A DNA stretch of 64,000 nucleotides from Diabrotica undecimpunctata (GCF_040954645.1 NC_092806.1:129354952-129418951), one strand, 5' to 3'; positions 44,921 through 56,722 are shown, counted from the stretch's first letter. Notes: generated by a model not told the origin, from the sequence alone. Numbers and translations: made by a program.

Positions 44921-46541
44921 ACCAGGGAAATAATTTTTTTTCGTGACACTGAACCCACCAGGCAAACGATAATTACGATAATTGTTTTGACTTGTATGGA
45001 CCTTTATAAAAAGAACCTATATGTTTTCTGCAGTCGATTTTTTTGGATTTAATTAGTTATTAACAAATGAATGTTAAGAAACGGTAAATTTTCAATGTTT
45101 TCGTCTGTCCGCAAAAAGTGAAGCATTGGAAACACATTTAAGATCAATAAACTTATGTCATATAAAAACCTTCAAAATAACGTTTTTTAATTATTTTTAT
45201 CCTTATTTGCTGCTTAGAAATTTGCAAAATTAATCGGAAATTTAGTAGTATATTGGCAATATCCCTAATTTAAAATCAAAATGGACTTAAACTAATGGAC
45301 TTAAGCTTTCACCTTATACTTTTTGTTTTTTTAAATTAGATGTACAACCTATTTAAAAATTTCCTCGAAAAACGTTAAAATCGGCTTTTTTCGGCATTGT
45401 TAATTGTTTTTTATTTTACGTTTACACAAACTGTAAAAAAAAATTAAATAAATTAGATGGTTTATTTAAGAAGTAATTTATTTGAACAATACATAGTCGT
45501 AATATACGCAAAAAGTACATACATATTAAAAAAAGAAATGTCGAAATCCATAAACAAGAACCACAGATACAGATAACAGTTAACCCTTCACTGCTCCCGC
45601 GACTTTCAAAGACGGTCGATTTTGAGGACCACACTTGTGGACAATTCCGTTGAAAGATACCTTTCAAAGTTGTAAAATTAAAACTTTAAAATATGTTCTT
45701 TCAAATGACGATAATTAGATATTTTAATTGCTATAAACAAAGTTGCTGGAAATTAAAAAAAGGAACTAACCTCGTCCCAAATTGTCTTAAAACAACTTTT
45801 TTTTTGTAGAAAGTTGTTAAAAGATGCAAGCTTTTAAGAAGAAGTTATTCTAATTGTTTATAAACAAAAAATAGACAAGTTTTGCAAAATAATTTTGCAA
45901 TATTTAAAATCGATTTTCCAAAATTTTTTTATATAATATCGATATAATAAAGCTTGTTCTTTCATAAGCTGTTTTTAGGATTACTGTAGCTTCACAGTAT
46001 CATTTCTGAATATTGTTGTAAAAAAAATTTAATTTGGGTTAAACCAATTACATAACTTTTAAAATTTAAAAAAAAAACTATTTGATCGATCGCTTTGAAA
46101 TTTTCGAAGGAGTTTCCAGAGGAACCAGTACTCCGGGTAATATGAAGGTTCTAGGTTTGTTTTTAAAAAAGTGTTAATTACATTCATAAGATACCGAAAT
46201 TTCTGACTTATTTAGCAACTTTCTAAGTAAGAAATAAGGTTATAAACATTTAAAAAACTCTATTTTGAAGGTTATTATATGACTTAAGTTTATTACTCTT
46301 AAATTTATTTCAAATGCCGCACTTTTTACTGATAGACGCAAACAGTAAAAATTTACCGTTTTTGACCTTACTTTCTTAATAATTACACTAATTTAACTAA
46401 TTAAATCCAAAGAATTCAGGAAGACCTTCAGGAAAGATATAGCTTCTTGTTAGAGAGGTCCGTACAACTCAAAACAACTGTCGTTTGCCTGGCCGATTTA
46501 CTGTCACAAACAGGGTACATTTTTTTGTTTATTTCCCTGGT
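44921..46541. mobile_element. Non-coding element with ~340-bp terminal inverted repeats
   Basis: The left end reads ACCAGGGAAATAA and the right end, reversed, is the same. The arms (44,921-45,260 and 46,195-46,541) stay alignable through CCAGGCAAACGA, GTTTTGACTTGTATGGACCT/GTTTTGAGTTGTACGGACCT, TTTGGATTTAATTAGTTA, AACGGTAAATTTT, AATAAACTTATGTCATAT/AATAAACTTAAGTCATAT and AACCTTCAAAATA. By eye identity is roughly 75-80%. The ~930-bp middle has only an unrecognised 81-codon minus-strand frame (45,422-45,667). No clear target-site duplication was defined. The superfamily is unknown. Confidence 0.85.
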
Positions 46542-47085
46542 CTATTATACAAATAACTGTACTTTTCTTACACATTCTAAACAACAAGACTAAAATGGCG
46601 TTGTCAGCATTTTTCAGACGTTTTATATTACAATTTTAGCTTATATAAAATTAAATTATTATTTAGATTCCCATCATAGATTAAAGATAAATGAGTGGTA
46701 AGTCTTATAGACTTTTCCAGATAGCTACCTGAATAGTCTTTTGTGTATACTCTACATCAATGTGTGTCACATTCGGAAAGGTTTTAGCTCCGGTTGTCGA
46801 GTCCAGGCCTTGATTAAAGTTCACCCTTGCTCAGCTTCATTGCATTTTGTGTGTTCCTAATCTCTTCTTATTTCACGAGAAACTAAAGACTAAAACTTGA
46901 TCAAAGACTAATGAAACGTGGATTTAATATGTAACTGCGACAGTGATTATCAAAGGCAAAAGGCGATGAGGAAAAAGAGCTAGATGGAACCTCAAAACAG
47001 TTAAAGTGGTAATATGGCTTCGATAAGATTGAGAGCATATTTTTGTTACGAGCATGAAAGATGGGACTTTAAAAATTCAATAATT
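46542..47085. other. No recognisable gene
   Basis: AT-rich; nothing recognised. Confidence 0.4.
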
Positions 47086-47089
47086 ATTG

Positions 47090-47805
47090 GTTTCTCTTGA
47101 ATTTGGGGTTAACAAATCTTTTTCTCCTTTTCTTGTTACTGGTTGTTTTGATTGTAAGGAAGAACTCCACTAAATTTGGGAAAATGTTCTTTTTTCTCGT
47201 ATATTTTTATCTTGTTATCTATCAAAGAGAAAGTCCTAGGATCCTGAAACTTACTACATAGATTTCTCTTAATATAAGAAATCTCTACTAAATTGGGGGT
47301 TAACACAAGCCTTCCTTACCTTCCTTTTTTTAATTTTTGTGTGCTTTTTTCTGAAAGAAAAATTTAAGTCTTTAAAATTATTACCTTGGTTCCTCCTGGT
47401 GTAGGTAAGGACCTTATTAAATCTTGGAACAATATGTATTGCCTATTGTATTATGCCTTTTATTTTTCTTGAAGAAAAAGTCCTATAGTTTTTACACTTA
47501 TTACATTAACTCCTTGTCTTACTATACCTATATGTTCTTGTTCTTAAAGAAAAAGAATTTTTAATGTTGGTACATATGTAGGTTCCTTTATTTGTTCTAT
47601 TAATATTTTTATACTGTTTTTCCCTGAAGTAAAGGTTCAATTTTTGCAACTTTTTACTTAGGTTCCTCCCAGTGTATGTAAGCACCTTATTGAATTCGGG
47701 TAAATATGTATGAGTCTTCCTGTTACCTTCTTATGTATTTTCTTGCTCTAGGAGGAAAAGTTAAAGAGTCTTAAAACTTAGTACATTGGTGATACATTTG
47801 TTAGG
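47090..47805 (+). repeat. Degenerate tandem array, ~120-136-bp unit
   Basis: The words CACTAAATTTGGG (47,169), TACTAAATTGGGGG (47,286), CTTATTAAATCTTGG (47,413) and CTTATTGAATTCGGG (47,686) mark repeat phases about 117, 127 and 2x136 bp apart. Each unit also carries a C/T-rich CTTCCTTACCTTCC-like word, a GAAAGAAAA-like word and TTTAAAACTTAGTACATTGG-like or related endings. Units are strongly diverged, so edges are approximate. Confidence 0.65.
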
Positions 47806-48044
47806 TCTTTAGATACTCAATTTTATCGGTATATTGATATAGGTTTCTCATTGTATATTTTGTCGCTCTATAACTCGAAAATAAATATTGGAACTACAAT
47901 ATCTTGGCCTTATAATTAAACCTAAATAAAATTTTCTTTGAAGAATAGAAAATAGTAGACTCTCGAAACAAGTACTCGCATGGACACCTACCGAAAGACC
48001 GAGGGAGGACCGAAAAAAACATGAATGGAAGCATTGGATAAAAA

Positions 48045-50240
48045 TATTCAAATAACTTTTGCTTCTACTTCTTTTTATATAGACATGACTCTGTCTGTTT
48101 TTCAATGTGCCTCCAGTAAGTTGTCGTACCATCGTTTTCGTGGTCTATCTACTGATCGTCTTCCTATTGGGAACCGTCTCTTGCCGTCTTTACTACTCTA
48201 TTTGTTGTCATTCGGCTTATATGATCGTTCGATTCTACTCTTCTATTTCTTACCCAGTTTTTGATGTTCTCCACCTTGCCCCTACGTCGTATATCTGTAC
48301 TTCTAGCTGTGTCCCATAGTGTCTTAACATCAAGTGTTTTCATCTCTGCTGTTTCTAACATCCTTTTTGTCATCTCTGTGTCAGGTCTTGTTTCTGCCGC
48401 GTATGTCATTATTGGTCTGATGACTGTTTTGTAAATTCTGCCTTTCGTTTCTTTCCCGATATTTTTATGTCTCCATGTTTCATTTAGGCAGCCTGCGGCT
48501 ATGTTTGCTCTATTCACTTGATCTTCCACTTCAGTTTCGAGCTTTGCGTAGCTAGATAATGTGATGCCTAGATATTTAAACTCCATTTTATGGATTATTA
48601 TATTAAAATGGTGCAGCATACGTTGTAAACCAACTTCACTTTGAGAGAGTAGTATTGCGTCGTCTGCATAGCAGATTATTTTAAGTTGTTTTTCTCCCAT
48701 TTGGTATCCTTTAGTAGTTCCTAATTTTTTTATCATTTCATCCATAAGCAGGTTGAACAATAGAGGACTCATGGAATCTCCCTGTCTTATCCCATTGCCA
48801 GCTTCAATAGGGTCGGTTAGTTCTTCTTCTACTTTTAATTTTAATGTGTTGTTTTGGTAGATATTTTCGATCGTTTTGATTATTCCTAGAGGTATCTCTC
48901 TTGCGTACAATAAGTGGATAACGTCTTTTAATTTGACCCGGTCAAATGCCGTCTTAAGGCCCACGAAACATAGATGCACTTGCCTCATTATAAATATAGC
49001 GTCGGTGCATGATCTTCCCAACCTAAAAAACCTTGTTGTTTTTCTGCTAGTGTTACACTTTCATTCAGTTTATTTGTTATAACTTTGGTTGTTAATTTTA
49101 GTGCTGTGTTTAATAAATTAATTCCTCTGTAATTTTCCGGAAATGATTTGTCTCCCTTTTTGAAGAGAGATATTAGGATGCTTGATCTCCATTCTTGAGG
49201 AATTCTGTTTTGTTCTATTATTTTTTGGATTAGTCTTAATAGTTGTTTGGTCAGATCTGGTCCTCCGTACTTAGGAGTTCGTTCGGTATTCTGTCCTCTC
49301 ATAGTGATTTTCTATTTTTTAATTTCATTAATGCTTCCTTTACCTCTTCCTCCTCAATATTTATTTTTTCGTTTGTCGTCACCTCTGGTGTTGGTGGTTC
49401 ATTATCGTCACCTTTAGCAAATAGGGATCGAAATTAGTCTACCTATGATTCCTTCTGAATAAGTTTCGTTTTTATTAGTTCGTTTATCTCTTTTCTTTGT
49501 CCTCTGCTCATTCTCCATATTTATTTTTGTGTTCCATAGAAGTCGTGTTTCATTTGTTTTGAGAAACTCTGCCAGTGTTCTTTTTTTATTTGTCTAACTA
49601 AAGTATTCGTTTCATTTCTGATTCGTTTATAGTGGTTGTATGCCTGTTGTGTTTATTGTGTTCTGTGTTGTAAAAAGGCTTTTTTCTTTTCTTTACATTT
49701 TGTCTTCACTTCCTCTCTAAACCGTGGTGTTTTCTTTTTTGATATGTTAGTATTCTTTACTTTCCGTTCTCCAAGTGATTCTGTTGCTGCGTTGCTACAC
49801 CTTCTTTGGCCCTGTTTTGTTTTGCTAATCCACTGTAGATTAGTATGTATTCACCTAATTTTGATTGACCTTTTCCTTTCTTTTTTGTTTCTGGAAGAGC
49901 AAAAATGTCAATTTCTTTCTCCTTCAACACTTGGGTATTTTTGGTTCCCTTGAGTTGGGTGATCTGATATTCCAAGTAGTAATTTTTATCTGGGTTTTGG
50001 CTGTTTTTCGCTTGTCCTTATTTCTTGCCGTGGTCGTCTTCATAGTATCAATCCTGTTTCGAGGATGTACATTGTTTCTTTGAGCAGTATTTGTTTTTAC
50101 GATTGGTAAGTTGCTAACCTTGCCAATCACCCTCCATATTTTATCCGGGCTTGGGACTGGCTGTGGTAATCGCGGAGCTACTCAAACCACCATGCAATCA
50201 CCCCAGGCAGTGCTAACTTTTGCTTGTAGCAGTATTTCAG
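48045..50240 (-). mobile_element. LINE with endonuclease start and RT, minus strand, broken
   Basis: On the minus strand: a GC-richer leader (50,130-50,230), then IKITTWNIRSPNSREPKIPK (endonuclease start), EKEIDIFALPETKKKGKGQS, SGLAKQNRAKEGVA, a deletion through the rest of the endonuclease, RSSILISLFKKGDKSFPENY (RT motif 1), LCFVGLKTAFDRVKLKDVIH (motif A; the usual D reads G), GNGIRQGDSMSPLLFNLLMD (motif B), YADDAILLSQSEVGLQRMLH (motif C) and FKYLGITLSSYAKL. The C-terminus is RTETRPDT-like TYAAETRPDTEMTK, NRRVESNDHISRMTTNRVVK, and after a one-base frameshift IGRRSVDRPRKRWYDNLLEA with a stop near 48,102. An A/G tail ends near 48,050. It is a different subfamily from the 5485 and 32,170 copies. 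Confidence 0.88.
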
Positions 50241-51413
50241 AGGGGTATTGATAATCTGGTATAAGAACCATTAACCCCTACTCGTATTCTCTTACGCCCT
50301 CTCCTATTGTCTGTTTTTGACCCATCAGTGTAATAAATGAGGGCTATCTTGTGATTATAACAATTTCGTTTGACTCACAATACTTTCGTAAACTCACAAT
50401 CGTTTATGACGAACTTTAGTGTTCGAAAACTGAATTATTATATTGTAATTTGTTTAATACAGTTCCTTAAAAACTATAAAACAAATATTTAATCTTACTA
50501 CTTTTTAAAATATTTATGGCAAAAAAGTGTTTAAAAAAATATGAGTAATGTATTTTCATAAACTATCTTTTAAGAAAAAGTTATATGTTTTATTTAATAT
50601 CAATTATAGTACAGCTGATGAATTTTATTTTACTTTAACTAATCAACATGACATCTCCTCATGATTCAGATATAATAATAATTAGAAATGTATTAAAAAA
50701 CTGTTATTAAATCATTATTTAAGTAGGTATATAAGTTTTATTCATCTTTCCAAGTAGAGTTATGTACATAATGGAGATAAGCGCACATCAAAAGCTATAG
50801 CGTCCTGCCGGCGCCCGTGCCTTAAGATAAGGTAGGCAACCTTCCTGTCTGTGCATTAAAAATGGGTTTTCTCGATTTGAATGGATTCAAACAATGTACT
50901 ACATTTTTGTAGTTTGGATATCCTGGGAAAACTAGACATTTAATGCAGTCTGCAAAGGATGATAACTACGGAGTGGTTAAGTTGACCAATTTTATAGAGT
51001 TTAACATTTTTTTACTCTGCAGATGTAAAAGTGGTAGAAGTTGCCTGAATTCACCATTACTGTAGCCTTTTAAGTCCGGCTTCTGTATGTTGTTGTTCTT
51101 GATATCTTCTACTTCTTTGTCATTGAGTTCTAGAAGTCCTCAATTCTAGGAAAAAGAAGAAAAAATACAGTTCCTGAAAGACAAAAGCTTATTCAATAAC
51201 ATTTTTACCATTTGTGTATACCCTATATGTTAAAAATCTAACCTAATGTTTCTATATTTATATTTTCTCGCTAATAACTCAGCAATTGATACGTTTTTGT
51301 AAATCAAAGAAATATCAATTATCTTGCAATAAGATTGTACTTAAATTATTATAAATAATTGTTGGCTATGTATCTGTTTATCTAAAATATTAATTATATA
51401 ATTTTCTTTTCAG
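50241..51413. other. Probable intron; no recognisable gene
   Basis: AT-rich with a slightly GC-richer patch (GCGTCCTGCCGGCGCCCGTG at 50,799). A pyrimidine tract (AATTTTCTTTTCAG) ends it at 51,413 and forms the acceptor for the exon that follows. Confidence 0.4.
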
Positions 51414-51507
51414 ATGCCCCAAGCGAGAGCCTGTATATGATCGGTGGAGTTTGTGTTGCTATGTTTATGGTAGGATTAATAATCGTACTATTAGCAGTTA
51501 CAATTAG
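51414..51507 (+). CDS. Host-gene exon encoding a transmembrane helix
   Basis: This 94-bp exon is bounded by a strong acceptor (TTTTCTTTTCAG|AT) and a consensus donor (ATTAG|GTAAGAAAT). In the only sensible frame (two leading bases complete a split codon) it reads APSESLYMIGGVCVAMFM then VGLIIVLLAVTI, a hydrophobic run of about 23 residues preceded by a polar, outward-type segment. The last two bases (AG) begin an Arg or Ser codon, suggesting a basic stop-transfer residue in the next exon. The upstream intron would be phase 1 and the downstream one phase 2. This pattern is typical of the transmembrane exon of a single-pass type I receptor or adhesion protein. I do not recognise the gene. The exon is not part of any element I can see. 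Confidence 0.7.
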
Positions 51508-52685
51508 GTAAGAAATTAAAACTTAAAACTTTTATTCAAATAGTTGGGGGCAAGTGATTTATTTAATTTATTCCATGTTTACAGCTATAGACATTTGTAG
51601 TTAATTTTTGGAAAATTATGACTTTTATGCTTTTTGTCGATGTTTCGCCAAAATATTGCAAATTTTGTTTTAATGCAGTTTTTGACTTGACAGGAAAAAT
51701 TTGGAATTGATACTACCCAAACACTTTCAATAAACTGATACTTTTTGACAAGAATATAGTAAATTTGTAAAAATCATAGATGCCTGAATTCTCTAGCTAA
51801 TGATATCTAATGATGTGCCACAAATGGTCTATTTCATATTTAGAAATAAAGGTTTGTGGTACTGGACGGGAGGGGGTTAACAAATGACACATGTCTATAT
51901 CGTTAAAAATGACCCCTTTGGAATAAAAATCAATCTGTTTTAATATTTTTACAAAACCAATAAAAATTGACAAATATCTTCACTTGCCCTCAACTATTAT
52001 AATAAGAATTGCGCTTAGCTATTTTGAGGCCACTTAAAATCAATATAAATTGTGTTTTGGATTTTATCCACAGCAAAGTCAGTATTAAAAAAGATGTTTA
52101 TTGCAATTAAAAGAAGATGTTAGTAAACAATTTTGTCGATTGTTGTGATAATAAAAATTTTGATGTGTTATATCGTGTTAAAGTCTACATTGTTTGCTTA
52201 AAAATCTTACGTTCTTAATTAAGAATTGGAGCAAATTTAAATATTTCATTAAAAAGATTTGTTTCAAGGAGTTTGAAACTCGACTAATATTGTTGTACTT
52301 AATTTTTGACAGAACTATTGAGAAGTATTTTATCAAATTCTCATGCTAAATTGAACGCATTTTTTACCAGCGTTATTCGTGATGTTACTTCACTAGCTCC
52401 AGTATCATATTGCCCATTAATTTCAACCTTCAAAGTTAAATAAAAAAAATTTAAAATTTGTCACACAAGTACCAGTCTTTTTTGTCTGTATGAACTGTGG
52501 CACATTAAATTGCATCATCTATTTTTGGTATTATGCTCCTCTCGAAATAACATTAAAATCTATTCACTGATAGACCAATGCGTATCTTATTTCTATATAT
52601 CTTATTATAATATAGCTTATTTCTAACCTAAACTCAGCAGTATTTACATAGCGATGAAATCAATCTTCATGGTTCCGAGCTTAAA
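51508..52685. other. Probable intron; no recognisable gene
   Basis: AT-rich sequence downstream of the exon, without element signatures. Confidence 0.4.
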
Positions 52686-52689
52686 TTAA

Positions 52690-53518
52690 ATTTCTTTCGT
52701 GTTTGGAGATAGTCTGTACAATGGTTTCAATCCCAGGACTTTGGGAATGTTATTGTTTCAAATTTATCAAGGAGCGTCAATGATATTCCTTAGTACCTTG
52801 TTCTGGAAATTGTAGATACTACTTTCGCTGGCACAATCTCCTAGTTGTTTGCCATAACTCGAAACAGTTTTGAGGATTTGATTGTAGAGCAACAATGTGT
52901 GATACCCAGATATTTTGCATCATTCTCATGTGGAACCTGGACCACATTTAGTCTTACTAGAATATAGTGTCTCTATTTTGTGTGTTTTCCGTTTTTCTGC
53001 GATTAGTTTCTGCATTTTGTTAACGATTTCTGCAGATTACGCACTGATTCTTCTTGATTATTTTCAACTGGCATAACTACCATATCATCAGCGAATGTGG
53101 CAATATTGGTTGAAATCAGGGATATTTCTGGTGTACAAAAAAAAATACAAAACTTGTTTTAAACGAATTTGTCTTAAATCAGAGTATACTTTCTTCTTCT
53201 TGATTCTGAAGCGATTCTAATAGATAATAGTGTAGTTTATGTATTAATCCGTTATGCCATATCGTCTCAAAAGCTTTGACCACATCCAGGATGACGGTAG
53301 TGTAAACTTTTTTTTGTTACATTGCTATTTCTATGATTTTAGTAATCCTGTGAATTTGGTAACTAGTAAAATAGCTTTCTCTAAAACCCAATTGGTTTTA
53401 TGGAATTAGATTTCTTCCTTCAATTATTGGCTTCAGTCTTTGAAGATTTATTTTATAAAGCTTTGAAATCACAGGAAGAAACGATCGATATACGTAGGTC
53501 TATATGACGATAAGTTGG
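52690..53518 (-). pseudogene. Jockey-type LINE RT, main part (split by mariner insertion)
   Basis: On the minus strand from 53,518: NQLTNLSSYRHIDLRISI (YRPISLL block), SNSIKPIGF (HQFGFR block), CTLPSSWMWSKLLRRYG-like in one frame and YRHPGCGQSF in another (motif A), DDMVVMPVENNQEESV (motif C region), AKYLGI-like in NDAKYLGITLLL, and FQNKVLRNIIDAP (C-terminal block). Multiple frameshifts and stops. The next upstream part of the same RT continues on the other side of the mariner-like element at 55,271-55,365. Confidence 0.8.
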
Positions 53519-53520
53519 TA

Positions 53521-55268
53521 AGTTGATTTTGCAAATGTATGGAATAAATTCATTATTTCAGAAACAAACGACTTTTAAAAAAAATCTTTAGACACTTCAA
53601 TTTTAATTTTTGAATGGCCATCAACTGCTATATATGTGTTGGACATTACGTCATCAGTATCGACGTAATGACGTAATCGACGATTTTTTTTAAATACAAA
53701 CCGAGGTCACGCGACAGCTCATTTGAAAGGTCTGCTTATCGCCTTTGCAACGATATAATCATTTGAATATTTATTTCTACAGGGTTCACCAAAATTATGA
53801 ACTTTGTTAAGTAACATGGAGTTACAATAAATATTCATTCATTGAACTAAAATACACTCAGGAACGCCACTGAGAATAAAACAAAATAGTATTTTTGCTG
53901 GTTCCGAAAAAAAAATACATTGATAACAAACAATGCTACATTATAATCTGAAATTAATTATTGTAGTAGTATATATAAGTATTCCAAGTTATTTTTCAAA
54001 AATATTTAAATCAATGTTGTCATTGACTCTTAATTTGTGAATGATCTACGAATCTGTCAAATAATAGACGTCAAATTTTTACTCTTCGAGTTTTTTACCG
54101 ACATTAATAACAGCATTTACAAAAATGAAACTAATAGAAACAGAACGAATCGAGATTTTAATCATGATTGGTTATGGAGATAGAGTGAGGACTCAAGCAG
54201 AAGTTTAGCAGAGTCAATGTCCACCAATCAACTGTTGTAACAGTGCTTAAAAAGGAGAAGTTTCATCCATATAAAGTACATCTGGTCCAGGAGCTATTAA
54301 AAGGTGACTTTGATAGAAGAATCGAAATCTGCAAAACCGTTATGGAAAAATGTAACAGAGATGAGGGTTTCATACAAAAGGTACTTTTTTCTGATGAAGC
54401 GTCTTTTATGCTGAACGGTCACTTAAATCGCCAGACATATCGATACTGAGCCAGTGAAAATCCACATTGGATGGAAGGGTATATGACACAATATTCCGAA
54501 AAGGTGAATGTTTGGGCCGGCATTATAAACAATCAAATTGTAGGGTCATATTTTGTTGAGGAAAGCTTAACTGCTATCTAGAATTTCTTCATCTGTTGCC
54601 AAAGCTATTTCCAAATAGAAATAATTTGTGGTACCAACATGATGGTGACCCCCCACACTACGGCGTTGAGGTATGAAATTTAACGTTTTTCCAGGTAGGT
54701 GGATAGGTAGAAGGGGGCCCATCAAATGGCCACCAAGGTCTCCAGAATTGACTGCGTTTGACTTTTTTTGTGAAGACATTTAAAGAGCAGTGTATCAAAA
54801 TCGACCGAATAATGTAGAAGAGTTGAAGAAGCGCATAAAAACGGAAATTGCACAAATAACACCTGAAGTCATCGAAAACGTTGGGAAAGAATTTATTGTC
54901 CATCTTTTATATTGTATTATTGCTGAAGGTCGTTCATTTGAACATTTGTTGTAATTTAATTGTATTTAAGTACACATTTATTGTAAGTCAATTGTATTAA
55001 TAAACCAACAGTTTTGGTTAACCCTGCAGAAATAAATATTCAAATGATAATATCGTTGTAAAGGCGATAAGGAGACCTTTCAAATAAGATGTCGCGTGAT
55101 CTCGGTTTGTATTTACGATTACGTCATTACGCCGACACTGATGACGTAATGTCCAACACATATATAGCAGTTGATGGCCATTCAAAAATTTAAATTGACG
55201 TGTTTTAAGATTTTTTTTAAAAGTCGTCTGTTTCTGAAATAATGAATTTATTCCATACATTTGCATCA
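53521..55268 (+). mobile_element. Mariner-like element with ~250-bp inverted ends, inserted in the Jockey LINE
   Basis: The left arm (53,521 to about 53,790) and right arm (about 55,013 to 55,268) are near-identical inverted copies: TGCAAATGTATGGAATAAAT, GAATGGCCATCAACTGCTAT, TGTTGGACATTACGTCATCA and TTTGAAAGGTCT occur in both. TA flanks it at 53,519-53,520 and 55,269-55,270. Outside the TA on both sides the Jockey RT is readable, so the insertion site is defined. The outermost few bases differ by a 3-6-bp indel between ends. Length is 1,748 bp. Confidence 0.9.
54125..54954 (+). pseudogene. Mariner-like transposase, internally deleted and frameshifted
   Basis: From the ATG at 54,125: KLIETERIEILIMIGYGDRV, then a deletion, STVVTVLKKEKFHPYKVHL, GDFDRRIEICKTVMEKC, IQKVLFSDEASFMLNGHLNR (first Asp), ENPHWMEGYMTQYSEKVNVW, IVGSYFVEESL, then YQHDGDPPHYGVEV (second Asp at 54,641) and WPPRSPELTAFDFF (third Asp at 54,760). 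About 39 residues separate the second and third Asp, allowing for a frame slip, which fits mariner-like DD39D-DD41D groups. The C-terminus, NRPNNVEELKKRIKTEIAQI to EGRSFEHLL, ends at a stop. It is the best-preserved of four copies here. Confidence 0.85.
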
Positions 55269-55270
55269 TA

Positions 55271-55365
55271 CTGTATAGGTATCATAATTACTTTCACCAC
55301 TTCGGAATAAATTTGAGTCTATATGAGGCATTAAAAAGGTGGGTTAATTTTGTAGTAGTTTATAA
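55271..55365 (-). pseudogene. Jockey-type LINE RT, upstream part (other side of the mariner insertion)
   Basis: The minus strand reads KLTHLFNASYRLKFIPKW, a one-base slip, then KVIMIPIQ. This is the block directly preceding NQLTNLSSYRP at 53,518 in Jockey RTs (LTxLFNAxLRLxYFPxxWK). Together the two parts bracket the mariner-like element. Confidence 0.75.
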
Positions 55366-55604
55366 TATAATAAATAATTAATATAATACAACTATTAAAA
55401 CAAGTTTTTTCAATAAAAGGGCTAAAATTAGTCGCTAAAGGTTTTAAAACAGTTTTCTTACTCTTGTATTGTAATACTCTGTCTTAACTTACTCTCTTAA
55501 CTCTCTTAATACTCTCTTCAACTCTTCGAGACATGATCTATATAAGGTTATGAATGTATTCTTTTAGAAATTCTAAGCAACTTAAGTAGTATTGCGGACG
55601 ATAA

Positions 55605-55865
55605 ACACAACTGCGGATTTGGTCGTGATCGTGAAGGGCCGTAAGCTGCAGTACTTGGGACATATAATGAGAAATCAAGGCAGATACGAGCTACTTTAAT
55701 GCATTTTGCAAGGTAAAATTAAAGGAAAAAGGGCCCTAGGACGAAGAAGAATATCCTGGCTTGCTAACCTGAGAACATGGTATAGAAAGACCTCAACACA
55801 GATATTTCGTATAGCAACCAACAAAGTCATCATAATTTCTCAAGATCAAACTCATTATTAAGCCA
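55605..55865 (+). pseudogene. LINE C-terminal scrap
   Basis: The plus strand reads GRKLQYLGHIMRNQGRYELL, a stop, then LQGKIKGKRALGRRRISWLA, NLRTWY and IFRIATNKVIII. This is the post-RT tail of the family that also ends at 63,162. Confidence 0.8.
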
Positions 55866-55934
55866 GACAATTGGCCCAATTTTCTATCATAAGTATACGT
55901 GTTCAATGGGTAAAAAATCAGTAGAACTGTCAGT

Positions 55935-56722
55935 CTAGGAGCCCTCTAGGAGTATGTACTTTTATGTCACCTCGGTACCTTGACATTTTTTATATTTTTT
56001 GGTGCGTAGATTAAATTTTTGATTGTACCAGGCTAAAAACCCGTCAGATAATTTGTTATTAACAATTAAATTGGTTAAATGAATATTTCCTAAACTTTAA
56101 AAATATTTAATTTTACCAAAAAAAATAATTCATTTTTTTTTAAATGACGTTTGATAAATTTTGATCCAATTGTTAAAACCAGATTTATAACAAATGTGAA
56201 AAATAATTGCAAAATAGACATTCGATGGGGCTCTTTAAAGTATAAATCAGCTTTCATACGTGCGATTAACTTTCAAAATCCTGTATTTTAATGCCAAATG
56301 GTTCATCTTTTAAAATTAAGCTACAAACTTTGAAAATCTAGCTAGGGAAAGTTATAGAACAACTCAAAACGAGGCGGCGCTCGTTAACCGCGCCCATAAA
56401 TCAATTTTCAATATCTCGGCAAAAAACTAAAATTTACATTTACCAAATCTTAAAATGTTCGTTTGGAATTTTTCTACAACTTCAGTTAACCAAACTGGCT
56501 CAATTTTTTTAAACCTCTTATAAACAAATTAATTCACCACGTTTTAACGAAAATTTTTGATTATAATTATTTGATTACAATTAAATTGTTAATAACAAAT
56601 TATCTGTCGGGTTTTCAGCTTGGTACTATCAAAAAATGGAATCAACGCTCCAAAAAACATAAAAAACGTCAAGGTGCCGACTGGACATAAAAATGTATAC
56701 TCAAACCCCCCTTGGTTCCTAG
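55935..56722. mobile_element. Foldback element with ~150-bp inverted ends
   Basis: The left arm (55,935-56,080) and right arm (about 56,575-56,722, reversed) share CTAGGA, ACTTTTATGTC/ATTTTTATGTC, GGTACCTTGACATTTTTTAT/GGCACCTTGACGTTTTTTAT, GTACCAGGCTAAAAACCCG/GTACCAAGCTGAAAACCCG and CAGATAATTTGTTATTAACA. The ~490-bp middle is AT-rich with a GC-richer patch (GAGGCGGCGCTCGTTAACCG) and is non-coding. The 114-codon minus-strand frame at 56,589-56,933 straddles the right arm and is unrecognised. Confidence 0.85.
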
